A stretch of 64,000 bases of DNA, from assembly GCA_023374045.1 (NCBI GenBank), contig CM041776.1, forward strand, positions 352,035,636 through 352,099,635, written 5' to 3'. This DNA comes from Limonium bicolor (Eukaryota; Streptophyta; Magnoliopsida; Caryophyllales; Plumbaginaceae). The position numbers and the translations under genes are program-made. Below the pieces are notes generated by a model that made no database searches, was not told where the DNA came from, and saw only the letters and a program-made list of their open reading frames with translations. Below, piece after piece: positions 1-12,431 of the stretch (position 1 is its first letter; each line of letters opens with the position of its first letter).

Positions 1-599
1 AGTGGCCTAACGCGGCATATCGATCTGACAGTCTAAACAAGACATGGAATAATATCGACAACAAACAAGATGGAAGATCACCTTCACCCATACATACGGG
101 ATCCAAATACAAAAGCATAATAATGCAAAATAGAACATGTCAGAGAATACACAGATTTAAGGGGCAATACCCCGTAAAAGGACAGAAGTCCAGACAAGAT
201 CAACAATGATGACCAAACGAAGGAAATGATGAACACAACTCATCAACCATACATATGTACATAAACAAACCTAAACATACCACCTACAAAGCGCATTTAA
301 GACTATCCCAGAATGATTAGACATTATTTAATCAGAGTCGTGCAGCAGAAGCGTGGTGGTCCCATCAGTTAGAATTACCTACTGAGTCCAAGGGGAATGC
401 ACAACGTACTTCACGTATCTTAATCAAAAATAAAAGTCTTGCAGCCAAGAGGCTATCTTTTGTAAATTAATCATAAGTTCAAAATAAGAGTGAAGATTCC
501 TTCACTACTTACCGACTAGCTATACTAGTCTAGTCTAGGGTACGGGGGCGTACCCCTCTTTTTTTTAAGGGGGGGAGAGCCTACTGCGTTTTAGCATTT

Positions 600-910
600 T
601 TAGCATGGAAGTACACTTCCGTTGTACTGTTGTATTGTGATTTTAGCATGGAAGTACACTTTTATTGTACTGTGCACTGTGATTTGTATGTTACAAGTAT
701 GACTTTGTGATTCTATGAACTCTTACTTGATGATGTGTACTACGTTACACTGGCATGAATGGATTATGTGTACTACGTTACACTATATTGAAGCTACCGT
801 GTTACTACGTGATTATGTGTACTACGTTACACTATATTGGAATGACTCCATGTTTGCATGATCCGTACTATGCTACACTACCATGAACGAATTATGTGCA
901 CTACGTTGCA
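600..910 (+). repeat. Short degenerate direct repeats in element D internal region
   Basis: Two motifs recur. TAGCATGGAAGTACACTT occurs twice (about 602 and 647). A GTGTACTACGTTACACT-type motif occurs about five times between 735 and 915 with substitutions in the later copies. Each of the second type contains a short palindrome around TAC/GTA. Such repeats are common in non-coding internal regions of retrotransposon derivatives; no function is assigned. Confidence 0.6.
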
Positions 911-1107
911 CTGCACTAAAGTTATTTTTGGTGATGACCTTTCATGTTCATTATACTATATGTTATGATTGGACATATACTACGAACTTAAAAGTAGTGG
1001 AACTTGGGACTTGATCCCTAGAATAGAATTGAGTTGAGGATGCTTAGTGGAACTTGATTCCCCACAACCATTTGAACTTAGATATGAGACTTCGGGGCGA
1101 AGTTCTT

Positions 1108-1123
1108 TTTAAGGGGGGTAGAT
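1108..1123 (+). other. Polypurine tract of element D
   Basis: The tract TTTAAGGGGGGTAGAT lies immediately 5' of the LTR start at 1124. In Ty3/gypsy elements this primes plus-strand synthesis at the internal/3' LTR junction, so it fixes element D on the + strand and makes 1124-7466 its 3' LTR. The mirror-image tract in element C (56617-56632) is nearly identical. Confidence 0.8.
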
Positions 1124-4100
1124 TGAAATACCCTAAATCTAATTAATACTTTAAAAATATTAAATAATGGAGAATTGATCTAGAAACAGATCATTTTAGT
1201 TAAGCATGCTAATCTATGCATGCAAACCTTACGTAAATTAATATTACTACGCGTGCACATGCAAACTCATGTAGGCAAACGTCACGTAAAAATAGTCGTT
1301 TTACCATAAACGCTAACTAGCGTAATTTTACTAAACATATTCGTACAAACGTTCATGTACGATTATTAACAAGGACTAAACTTCTTGCATAAAAGCTCGA
1401 TAGAGAGAGCGTCAACAAGGAAAGAACAATACCGACGTGTATACAAACGAGCAACGTAAATATTTTACGAATGCCTAAGCGTTTATAAATGCTACAATAA
1501 ATTGAAATACACATTTATATAAATGTAACAACTTATGTTACACCTATTGTATATATTATGAAGATATAATAACTCATCAAAGGTCAAAGACGCGCACTAA
1601 ACATCTTGACAAGAAGAACGTTCGTAAAACGCCTTTAAACGTACAATTACGCGCGACCTTGCAATACATGAGTCCTATGACCTTCTAAAACTCAAACCAA
1701 ATGGTCATACCCAAATTATATGACTATACAAACATATTCTCTAGGCTATATTTAGTCAAAAATGCAAAACACTCGGGAGTGCTCACGCACGCCCCTTAAA
1801 GCACGAAAAGCCCGAAGGAGTGTCGAGGTGGCACGAACTCCTATAAAATCCATTCTTAGAGTTCCTAACATCATTATTAACCATCCTAAAGAGAACCCAC
1901 GAGTTGGTTTCTCAAAATTCAACAAAAACCTCAAGATAATTTCTTAACGCTCCTTTTTGCCCTGGGAGTGTCCCGATAGCCTGGAAATTATGACATGGGT
2001 TGATGTAACCCCATATAACTAAATGTAACATCTTATTATATCATTATTTACTATAATAAATGTTTATAAACACTTGAACTCATGAAGACAACTTATTTCC
2101 CAAATATCCTTAGAGCACAAAAACGCACCTTCGAGTGTCACTAAAACGCGTTTTACGCAATTACCTTGTAGTTTTTGACATGCCACGAATTATGAATCTT
2201 AAATGGGGATGAATTGACCCTCTAAATCAATTAAAGTCAGTGTCAAACAAGGAGCTCTATAGGGGCCTATTTTCTACCCAAAAACTAGTATAAAATTTGC
2301 ATTTAAAACTTGTAAAAGACATAGAACATGGTGACTCACCTTCCCATGTGCTATAATACTTAATGTCAAAAGAATATAGGTCTCATTTGACCTCCATGCT
2401 GTCGAAATCCTGCAAGAAAACAAGGCCATGTTAGCTAGACAAAAGCAAGAATTATTAAGGCAAAAAGTAGATCTAGACTTACTTTTTGATTTGTTAAATC
2501 CAAGTGACACCCCATGCTTGTCTAAGCCATGTTAGTGCCGATTGAAGAGGCCTAAAAACAGCTCCAATTCGTGGGTCTACATGGGAGGAAGAAGTCATCA
2601 TTCAACAATTGAAAAATCAAAGGAATAAAACCTTACCTAACTTACCTTGTCATTTAGTTCCCATAATTTCTTCCACCTTGTCTTGCCTCTTCACATGGCC
2701 GAAAACATCCAGGTTTGAAGGAGCTTTTGAGCTTGAAAAACCAAAGGGAAATCAATAAACAAAGACCTCACCTAACATGACACATCATTATGTTTTCAAT
2801 TAACAAATGAAATCTTCCTAAAACTAACATAGTCTTATGGTTGCATCACCATTCCTTTCACACATTGCAACGGTTGGTAGCCTTCTCTCTTCTCCTTTCA
2901 TCTTCTTCCTTTGAAGCTCTTAAGTCCATTAATGGAGATTTAACTTCTATCTTCATTTAAGGTAATTTCCTAGCATTTCTTGTCAAGCCTTGAAGTAAAA
3001 CTCTTCCTAGCACAACCATAGCAATTCGGCATCAACATATACTCCAAGGAGGTTGTCTAAATCAACATTAATCCAAGGAGCACCTCAAGGTTACCTAAAG
3101 GTATTTTTCATGCAAGAAAATCCTTAAAGCACATTTTTATGTGTAACCAAATTCTACTTCTTCTAAGGTTCTTTTCTTCTTCATTTTCATGAAGGAAAGA
3201 TTGTTCTTCATCCATCTTAAGTGTGCCGAAATCCTAAGGAGAAAAGCTTAAGGTAAATTCTTGAAAAACTACTTACAAATCTACTTAAGATCTTTGTTAA
3301 AGATCTAACTCCTAAACTCCTTCACCTCTTGCATTAAAACCAAAGTGGAGCATCTATTTACCATTGGAGGAAGCTTGGTAATTAAAGAGGAGTTCAAGTA
3401 CTTAATCATCCTTTATTAAGAAGTAAGTTTACTAAGCCAATCTTTATGTTTTAAGCTTGGTTAAGCTTCTAAAAATTATACAAAAATTATGTACACCTTC
3501 TTAGGAGTCTAAAACCAAAACTACATGGTAACATGTACCAAAAATATAATCTATAACATACATGGAAAATATTTACCTTAAGACACATTTTTGTGTCACA
3601 AAATTTATCCATGTTAAATACAAATTCAAGACAAATTGTCAAGGGCAAATATGCTCTATTTTGAGCTAAAAATCAATATAGGACATTACAATAATTTTTA
3701 CATGAGTTATATGACTCATATGAATTAATGTATAATTATTTTGACATATAAATCTACTTTTATATACTTTATGGTAACTTAAAAATTATGGCCGAATGGC
3801 CTTGGTGAAGAATAGGTTTTAATGAGCTACTTACGTATATAAACTTATATTATAAAGTTTGGTGAGTTAAAAATATTTTATTAGTGCTTAAATGGCTAAT
3901 TAATTAAGTTATGTGGCTAAATTGTAAATTTTACAAAGTTTGGTGTATATATGATGAAAGCCGAGAGTTAAGGGTATCTTTGGAGATATGATATAATATA
4001 AGGTTAGGAATTAAGTTTATGAATTTTAGATAATTTAAACAAGTGTTAAAATAATAATTTATAAAGTTTTGGGCTTTTATGTAATTTATAAAACTTAGGG

Positions 4101-7100
4101 AAAATTACATGCCCCACCCATAACGTTTCGCGAATTTCACATTCCACCCACGTGGTTTCAAAATTATTTCCCCACCCATGTGGTTTCCCCGTTTTATCCA
4201 ACAACTTTTCTAATTTTTGTTCAATTCAAAAGATGCTTAAACGTTGTCCAAGATTGATGAAACTTTACATGGATGATGCTAAAGTGTTATATTTTGGTTC
4301 AGTGTGAAATTTGAAGTTTTTTAAGCATAAATGTGACATGTGGGACCCAATGAACATGTCACATGTTTCATTGGGTCCCACAAATCACATTTAAGCTTAA
4401 AAAACTTCGAATTTGACATAAGATCAAAATATATCACTTTAGCATCATCCATGTAAAGTTTCATCAATTTCGGATAACGTTAGGCATCTTTTGAATTGAA
4501 CAAAAATTAGAAATGTTTGCTGGATGTAAAATACGGGAAACCACATGGGTGGGGGGAAAGTAATTTGTGAAACCACAGGGGTGGAATGTGAAATTTCACC
4601 AAACGTCATGGGTGGGCATGTATTTTCCCTAAACTTATATGAAAGTTTGGAGTTGAATATGGGCGAATTCATAATTAAGATAATTATAAAGTTCACTTCC
4701 GAAATTTGAGGAATTAAATATTTAAACTATAGTTTATAAGTTATTAAGTAACTATTATAAAGTTTTGGGGCTAAATTGTAATTTTTGGTAAGAATAGTGT
4801 AAAGCCGAGGTTCATATAAGTTTATGGGTATATTAATGTATTAAGTATAAAATTTGACCTTGGTCAAAATGTTGACCGAAAACTTTGGGTTAAAATGATT
4901 TATGACATGAAATATTAAGTTTATAAAAGTTTTGGGGTGATTATGTAATTTATAAGAGTTTAATTATAAAACTGGATCTTGTATGGGGTGAAAGCATAAT
5001 TTGTAGAAATATAAATGTCCACTTGGTAATTAAGGAAATTAAATATTAAAACTATAGTTTATAAGTTAATATGTAACTTATATAAAGCTTTTGAGGTAAA
5101 AATGTAATTATAAGAAATTACATGACAAAGCCGAAAATGAATGTGGCTAATTGGTGAATTATAAAAGTTAAGGTGTTCAAATAATAATTACCGAATTTAT
5201 AGTGGTGGTTTAGTGAATTAATTAGTTAAGGAAATGAAACTATGTATTATAATGTATTTAGGAGTATAAAGTAAAGTTTATGAAATAAATGAGGTTATAA
5301 TATAATAATCGAAAAGTATGATGTATTTATGGGATTAAAAATATTCGTAGGTCCTATATGGATATTTAAGAAATTTAGAAAAGATAATTATGATTTAAGG
5401 ATTTATGAAATTAAAACTATATGATATGCAAGTACAAGTAATTTACTTGTAAAAGAGATAATATTATTTGGGGTTAGTTTATAATTAATAAAAGATCTGG
5501 GAAAAATATGCCCATGCGTGACATGTAAGAATAATTTGAGAACTTATGAAGTGGTTATGTCATTTAGACAATTATATATATGTATCATAAATAATACATG
5601 TGTATGAACTATATATACTTTAGATTTTCAAGTATATCAAAAGGAAAAGAATATAAGGAATTTAATGTGGAAAACAAATAATATTGGAGCTATAGTATAT
5701 TTTAAAATAAAGTTAAGAGGGAGAATTAATTAACATGTGACCAATATATGTCATTGATAAGATTATAAATTACTATGTCAATTGGACAATTGTAAAACAT
5801 GTAACATAAATGGTACATCAATGTATGGTTATATACATTTAAGGCTTTAAAGATAAACCACAAGGAATAACAAATAAGTTTATATATCCAATCATAAGGT
5901 AATTAAAGAAGTTACCACAATATAAGTTTAAACATTAAAGACTACATGTTATGGAAATATATAAATACCTTAATTAATAATAAGGGTAAGAGGTTACAGA
6001 AACTACCTAAGTATAAAGAAATAAACCTCTCATGAAATAACGAATATGAAATCGTTTCGTGAATCAATAAAATCATTATACGAGAGTTACATAAATTAAC
6101 ACCCTCAGTTAATCCTACTCTAGGACTTTGTTTTGACCAGACGTTGACCGGGAACTAAAAAAGTACAGTTACGGTGAACGGTATGGAATTCTTGCAGTCT
6201 GCTTTCTACCGGATTACACCGGCTTGCGTGCTATCTGTTGTTGTGAATTAACGACCAAGATAATTATATGTAAAATGTTGTATTACTTTTGTGTGCACTG
6301 TTGTGTTGCTTTATGTGCGTGAATGATACTAACTACAACGGTATGGTCCCACGCATACAACACTACGTTAACAGGGATTAAATACCTGCGTATTATTATA
6401 CCGAGAACTTGTACTCAAGTTTCTCACTAACTTCACTTTATAACAAACGTCGTTGTCCTAATCGTGACAATTGACAATACACATTGTGTTCTTGTTTAAC
6501 ATCCTTGTGTGACATCTAACAATTCTATACTACGAGAACGAGGAGCCCAGTTGGATTTGGCCATGCATGCTACAGGAGCTGTACCTGTCTCAGGTCATCT
6601 CCTATTCAATTTACGTCGCGACGGGAGTTTTGGGTGCGCACTTTGTCCACTCACCGGGTCCGTACCGGAACAGTTCAAGTTGAGAGGAAGACTTTATTTC
6701 TCTCGAGGGTTCGATACCCACCTCTTTTAAGTACAGGAGTTAACTACGTTATCTTCTGAGGGACTTATTACCCACCTACTTGTACGAGAGTCCCATCTCG
6801 TCTAAGGGTTTATCATACCCGACCAACTTACTCTATGAAGATGGAGTTTAACGAGGTCACTATACCTCCACTGCTGTGAGGTGCTCTTATATACATGTTA
6901 GTCCCATTGTGAGGATCTGACTACTATCAAGCTATTCCAGATCATCTAACTTGACCTTTTGAAGTCTTTGTTCTGTGTGATATTGTTATCCTTGTATGGA
7001 TGCTTGTTATGACTATGTTATGATGCTTATTTACAGCTTTATAAAAATGAACTGCATGTATTCGACAAAATAGTTGGTGTGGCCCAGTAGCTTGTGGGCT

Positions 7101-7466
7101 GCACGATTTCATACCGGCAAATTATTTTGCTGAGCCGTTTCATGGCTAAACAATTCCAGGTACCTGAAGAATGAAGAGATTACCCGACCGAGTGTAGGTG
7201 GGGTAGAATTAAGACAGGGATTGTTACCACCGACATCATTTTACAGTATTGTATTTTCACTATTGGTTTTGTTATTTAAGCGGTTTGTATTCAGCGCTCA
7301 GACCGTATCATTTGTAAGTTGTATTGAAGTTAGCCTTGTTAGTCACATGGGTGATTAGCGGCGTTGTAGCACCACCCGTTGTTATGTATATATTTTCGCT
7401 GCATTGCTAGTTGAAGTTGGGAGCTATCATCGTTCAGGTTGTGAAGTTTCAGGTTGGGGTGTTACA
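1124..7466 (+). mobile_element. 3' LTR of element D (~6.3 kb, Tekay/Del-like termini)
   Basis: The LTR starts TGAAATACCC and ends GGGGTGTTACA, the same terminal pair as LTRs A, B and C in this window. It is 6,343 bp including a 532 bp foldback insertion (4098-4629). The first part is moderately AT-rich with a CT-rich leader near 2880-2940. The middle (3500-6000) is very AT-rich with degenerate repeats of TATAAAGTTTTGGGG type. The last ~1.4 kb is richer in GC. There are no credible genes; a 60-codon frame at 1752-1934 is duplicated in the inverted copy and has no recognisable domain. The 5 bases after the LTR (TAGAC, 7467-7471) are the expected target-site duplication, whose partner lies left of the window. 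Confidence 0.75.
4098..4629. mobile_element. Foldback MITE inside LTR D
   Basis: The 532 bp element begins GGGAAAATTACATGCCCCAC and ends with the imperfect reverse complement. The two ~250 bp arms pair along most of their length around a centre near 4360. It is flanked by AAAACTTA and TAAACTTA, an 8 bp direct repeat with one mismatch. Long terminal inverted repeats with an 8-9 bp duplication suggest a Mutator-like miniature element. It has no coding capacity. Confidence 0.75.
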
Positions 7467-9839
7467 TAGACTCCTTAGAAGGTGTACATAACTTTTAGAA
7501 GCTTAACCAAGCTTAAAACATAAAGATTGGCTTAGTAAACTTACTTCTTAATAAAGGATGATTAAGTACTTGAACTCCTCTTGAATTACCAAGCTTCCTC
7601 CAATGGTAAATAGATGTTCCACTTCGGTTTTAATGCAAGAGGTGAAGGAGTTTAGGAGTTAGATCTTTAACAAAGATCTTAAGTAGATTTGTAAGTAGTT
7701 TTTCAAGAATTTACCTTAAGCTTTTCTCCTTAGGATTTCGGCACACTTAAGATGGATGAAGAACAATCTTTCCTTCATGAAAATGAAGAAGAAAAGAACC
7801 TTAGAAGAAGTAGAATTTGGTTACACATAAAAATGTGCTTTAAGGATTTTCAAGCATAAAAAATACCTTAAGGTAACCTTGAGGTGCTCCTTGGATTAAT
7901 GTTGATTTAGACAACCTCCTTGGAGTATATGTTGATGCCGAATTGCTATGGTTGTGCTAGGAAGAGTTTTACTTCAAGGCTTGACAAGAAATGCTAGGAA
8001 ATTACCTTAAAGATGAAGATAGAAGTTAAATCTCCATTAATTGACTTAAGAGCTTCAAAGGAAGAAGATGAAAGGAGAAGAGGAAGGCTTACCAACCGGT
8101 TGCAATGTGTGAAAGGAATGGTGATGCAACCATAAGACTATGTTAGTTTTAGGAAGATTTCATTTGTTAATTGAAAACATAATGATGTGTCATGTTAGGT
8201 GAGGTCTTTGTTTATTGATTTCCCTTTGGTTTTTCAAGCTCAAAATCTCCTTCAAACCTGGATGTTTTCGGCCATGTGAAGAGGCAAGACAAGGTGGAAG
8301 AAATTATGGGAACTAAATGACAAGGTAAGTTAGGTAAGGTTTTATTCCTTTGATTTTTCAATATTGAATGATGTCTTTTCCTCCCCCATGTAGATCCACG
8401 AATTGGAGCTGTTTTTAGGCCTCTTCAATCGGCACTAACATGGCTTAGACAAGCAGGGGTGTCACTTGGATTAACAAATCAAAAAGTAAGTCTAGATCTA
8501 CTTTTTGCCTTAATAATTCTTGCTTTTGACTAGCTAACATGGCCTTTTTTTCTTGCAGGATTTCGACAGCATGGAGGTAAAATGAGACCTATATTCTTTT
8601 TCCATTAAGTATTATAGCACATGGGAAGGTGAGTCACCATGTTCTGTCTTTTACAAGTTTTAAATGAAATTTTATACTAGTTTTTGGGTAGAAAATCGGC
8701 CCTATAGAGCTCCTTTTTTGACACTGCCTTTAATTGATTTAGAGGGTCAATTCATCCTCATTTAAGATTCATAATTCGTGGCATGTCAAAAACTACAAGG
8801 TAATTGCGTAAAATGCATTTTAGTGACACCCGAAGGTGCGTTTTTGTGCTCTAAGGATATTTTGGGAAATAAGTTGTCTTCATGAGTTCCAAGTGTTTAT
8901 AAACATTTATTATAGTAAATAATGATATAATAAGATGTTACATTGAGTTATATGGGGTTACATCAACCCATGTCATAATTTCCGGGCTATCGGGACACTC
9001 CCGGGGCAAAAAGGAGCGTTAAGAAATTCTCTTGAGGTTTTTGTTGAATTTTGAGAAACCATCTCGTGGGTTCTCTTTAGGATGGTTAATAATGATGTTA
9101 GGAACTCTAAGAATGAATTTTATAGGAGTTCGTGCCACCTCGGCACTCCTCCGGGCTTTTCGTGCTTTAAGGGGCGTGCGTGAGCACTCCCGAGCGTTTT
9201 GCGTTTTTGACTAAATATAGCCTAGGGAATATGTTTGTAGTCATATAATGAGGGTATGCCCATTTGGTTTGAGTTTTAGAAGGTCATAGGACTCTGTATT
9301 GCAAGGTCGCGCGTAATTGTACGTTTAAAGGCGTTTTACGACGTTCTTCTTGTCAAGATTTTAGTGCGCGTCTTTGACCTTTGATGAGTTATTATATCTT
9401 CATAATATATACAATAGGTGTAAACATAAGTTGTTACATTTATATAAATGTGTATTTCAATTTATTGATAGCATTTATAAACGCTTAGGCATTCGTAAAA
9501 TATTTACGTTGCTCGTTTGTAACACGTCGGTTATTGTTCTTTCCTTGTGACGCTCTCTCTATCGAGCTTGTTATGCAAGAAGTTTAGTCCATGTTAATAA
9601 TCGTACATGAATGTTTGTACGAATATGTTTAGTAAAATTACGCTAGTTAGCGTTTATGGTAAAACGACTATTTTTACGTGACGTTTGCCTGCATGAGTAT
9701 GCATGTGCACGCGTAGTAATATTAATTTACGTAAGGTTTGCATGCATAGATTTGCATGCTTAACTAAAATGATCTGTTTCTAGATCAATTCTCCATTATT
9801 TAATATTTTTAAAGTATTAATTAGATTTGGGGTATTTCA
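7467..9839 (-). mobile_element. Partial LTR E, inverted relative of LTR D
   Basis: This is the reverse complement of 1124-3511 with scattered substitutions and small indels: for example, a 60-codon frame at 9032-9214 matches the one at 1752-1934 at about 9 of 10 residues. On the - strand it starts TGAAATACCCC at 9839. What follows 9839 is unrelated sequence, not the complement of a polypurine tract, so this is an outer element edge. The copy stops exactly where LTR D ends. The simplest reading is that element D inserted into an older LTR E of the same family, and the rest of E lies beyond the left window edge. Confidence 0.75.
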
Positions 9840-11622
9840 AAATTCATCGAAATTGTCTATCATTTCCCTCAATTTCACTTCCATTGAAGAAGGATCTATT
9901 AAAATTATCAGTATTGCCTATCAATATCGACATTAACTATCATTGACTTCTTATTCGATAGTAAAACAATCAAGCCTGTTCTGTTCTAATTAGTAGACGA
10001 ATTGGACACCAATCTAAATAGTTAGATGTATCGACATTAACTATCATCGACGTCTTATTTGAAATTTCCTATCAATTCCACTAATTTCATGTCCGTTGAA
10101 GAATAATCTATTTGAAATTCATCGAATTGTCTATCTTCCCTCAATTTCACGTCCATTGAAGATGAGTCTATTTGAATTATCAATATTACCTATCAATATC
10201 GACATTAACTATCATGACTTCTTATTCGATAGTAAAAAACAATCAAGCCTGTTCTCTAATAAGCGACGAATAAAACACCAATCTAAATAGTAGATGTATA
10301 ACCATTAACTATCATCGACGTCTTGTTTGAAATGTCTATCAATTCCACAAACAAATCACGTCCATTGAAAAAGAAATCTGTCTAAAAAAATTCTAAATTG
10401 TCTATCATTTCCACTAATTTCACGTCCGTTGGAGAAGAATTTATGATAAACATCTAAATTGTCTTTCATTTCCATCAATTTCATGCCCATTGAAGAAGAA
10501 ATTATTGGAAATGATATACAATTTCGATGACTTTCAATTAGATTCTTCTTCTACGTTCATGAAATTAGTGGAAATAGACAATTTCAATGACATTCAAATA
10601 GATTCTTCTTGAACAGACGTGAAATTAGTGGAAATGATAGACAAATTTGATGATTTTTAAATAGATTCTTCTTCAATAGACGTGAAATTGAGCGAAATGA
10701 TAGACAATTTTGATGAATTTCAAATAGATTATTCTTCAACGGACATGAAATTAGTGGAACTGATAGGCAATTTCAAATAAGACTTCGATGATAGTTAATG
10801 TCGATACATCTAACTATTTAGATCGGTGTCCAATTCATCTACTAATTAGAATAGAACAGGCTTGATTGTTTTACTATCGAATAAGAAGTCAATGATAGTT
10901 AATGTCGATATTGATAGGCAATATTGATAATTTCAAATAGACTCATCTTCAATGGATGTGAAATTGATGGAAATGATAGACAATTCGATGAATTTCAAAT
11001 AGATTATTCTTCAATGGACATGAAATTAGTGAAATTGATAGGAAATTTTGAATTAGACGTCGATGATAGTTAATGTTGATACATCTAACTATTTAGATCG
11101 GTGTCCAATTTGTCTGGTAATTAAATAGAATAGGGTTGATTTTTTTACTATCAAATAAGAAGTCAATGATAGTTAATGTAATATTGATAGGCAATTTTGA
11201 TAATTTCACACAAATTCTTCTTCAATGGACATGAAATTGGGGGAAAAGGTAGATAATTTTGATGATTGTCAAATAGATTCTTCTTTAATGGACATGAATT
11301 TAGTGGAATTGATAGGTAAGTCTCGAACAAGACGTCGATGATAGTTAATGTCGATACATCTAACTATTTAGATTGGTGTCCAATTCATCTGTTAATTAGA
11401 ATAGAACATGCTTGATTGTTTTACTATGGAATAAGAAGTCAAATGATAGTTAATATTGATAGGAAATTTTGATAATTTCAAATAGATTCTTCGTCAATGG
11501 ACGTGAAATTGGTTGGAAATGATAGACAATTTCAATGAATTTCAAATAGATTCTTCTTCAACGGACATGAAATTAGTGGTTGATAGGCAATTTCGAACAA
11601 GAGTCGATGATAGTTAATGTTG
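9840..11622. repeat. ~272 bp tandem units arranged as an inverted (foldback) array
   Basis: The motif GACATTAACTATCAT occurs near 9929, 10033, 10201 and 10302 on the + strand and as its reverse complement near 10788, 10892, 11062, 11166, 11336, 11441 and 11606. Distances between equivalent copies are about 269-274 bp, so the left half has about two and a half forward units and the right half about three and a half reversed units, meeting near 10520. Recurrent sub-motifs include CATGAAATTAGTGG and its complement. No coding frame is supported. LTR E abuts the left edge, so the original left end may be missing. Confidence 0.75.
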
Positions 11623-11996
11623 TGCTTAAGAAGAAAAACACATATATAATAAAAATTATCAGCAAAGTATACCATGACAAAGTAGACGAAAAGGAAACGC
11701 GTCGGCGTAAACAGATCGAAAAACGGAACTATAACGAAGAAGCTATGACAATTTTAAGACCGGAACCCGGCGCAGGCGCCGGTAAAGAATGACGCGCGCC
11801 CGCGCGGTCCTCTTTACCGGCGCGGGCGCGTCCCTTATTTACGGCGCCTGCGCCGGGTTCCGGTCATAAATTCGCTATATATTCTTCGTTATAGCGTTTT
11901 TTGATTGTTTACGTCGACGCGTTCGTTTTTTCGTCTATTGTCATGGTTGTACTTTGCTGATAATTTTTTATATATTTTTTTTACTTATATAAGTAC
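11623..11996. mobile_element. Palindromic element with a GC-rich core
   Basis: Two ~185 bp arms pair around a centre near 11810. The outer arms are AT-rich (shared AATTATCAGCAAAGTA) and the inner arms are strongly GC-rich: GACCGGAACCCGGCGCAGGC at 11759 pairs with its complement ending at 11865. Arm identity looks like about 80 percent. No clear target-site duplication was found. It is best treated as a foldback/MITE of unknown superfamily. A 70-codon frame across the left arm is a by-product. Confidence 0.65.
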
Positions 11997-12431
11997 TTCG
12001 GAATCTTCTTTGCTTTTTTCGAATCAATTTTAATAAATTTTGCCTACATAGCCCCTAAATAGGTCATTTTCCGAGTGAGCGTATTGGAATTCCGACTGTA
12101 CGTAATGAAATTTGGGGTCATATCATAATATGTCACAAAATGTGGGTCAATATAGTAATTTCTGAAAGATATTAAAGTAGGGGCAAGATCTAAAGTTTTT
12201 TAAAATTCCGACTGTGCGAAGTGAAAACACGACGAGTTCAGTTTTTTTATTTGCATAATAACTAGTGCAATAATTATGTAGACAGTTTTAGTCACTTACA
12301 CTTTACACACACCTCTGAATCCTTTTTATTTCCAGCTGATTCTACTCAATAAACAGAAAGTTAATTCTAAATCACTTCCTTCTTCCGCAACTGAACTGCA
12401 ACGCAATGCAACCTTCCTCTACCAATAATCA
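11997..12431. other. Intergenic, 3' flank of the UGT locus
   Basis: AT-rich sequence with no credible frame. The motif AATTCCGACTGT appears twice (about 12089 and 12206) followed by similar GAAATTTGG/GAAAACACG stretches, suggesting a short degenerate duplication. It should contain the 3' UTR and polyadenylation region of the - strand gene ending at 12432, but no signal is distinctive enough to place. Confidence 0.4.

Larger units (their letters stand above)
1..1123 (+). mobile_element. Internal region (3' end) of long-LTR element D, non-coding
   Basis: This is the last ~1.1 kb of the internal domain of an LTR retrotransposon that enters from the left of the window. It is assigned because it ends in a polypurine tract directly before an LTR that starts TGAAATACCC. 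No ORF above 60 codons is present, so no gag-pol is visible. Just before the polypurine tract a short frame reads like the extreme C-terminus of Tekay/Del-type pol (about DFGAKFFLRGVD), the only trace of coding ancestry. It also holds short direct repeats (600-905) and a second G-run at about 567-577. Non-autonomous or decayed; the clade is inferred from the LTR ends. Confidence 0.6.

Noticed and set aside
1752..1934. 60-codon frame repeated at 9032-9214 as a conserved small protein
   Set aside because: Both copies are in inverted copies of the same LTR, so their similarity is explained by repeat homology.
11759..11865. CpG island or tRNA-like gene in the GC-rich palindrome
   Set aside because: Composition is explained by the inverted arms; no tRNA box A/B pattern or cloverleaf was found.
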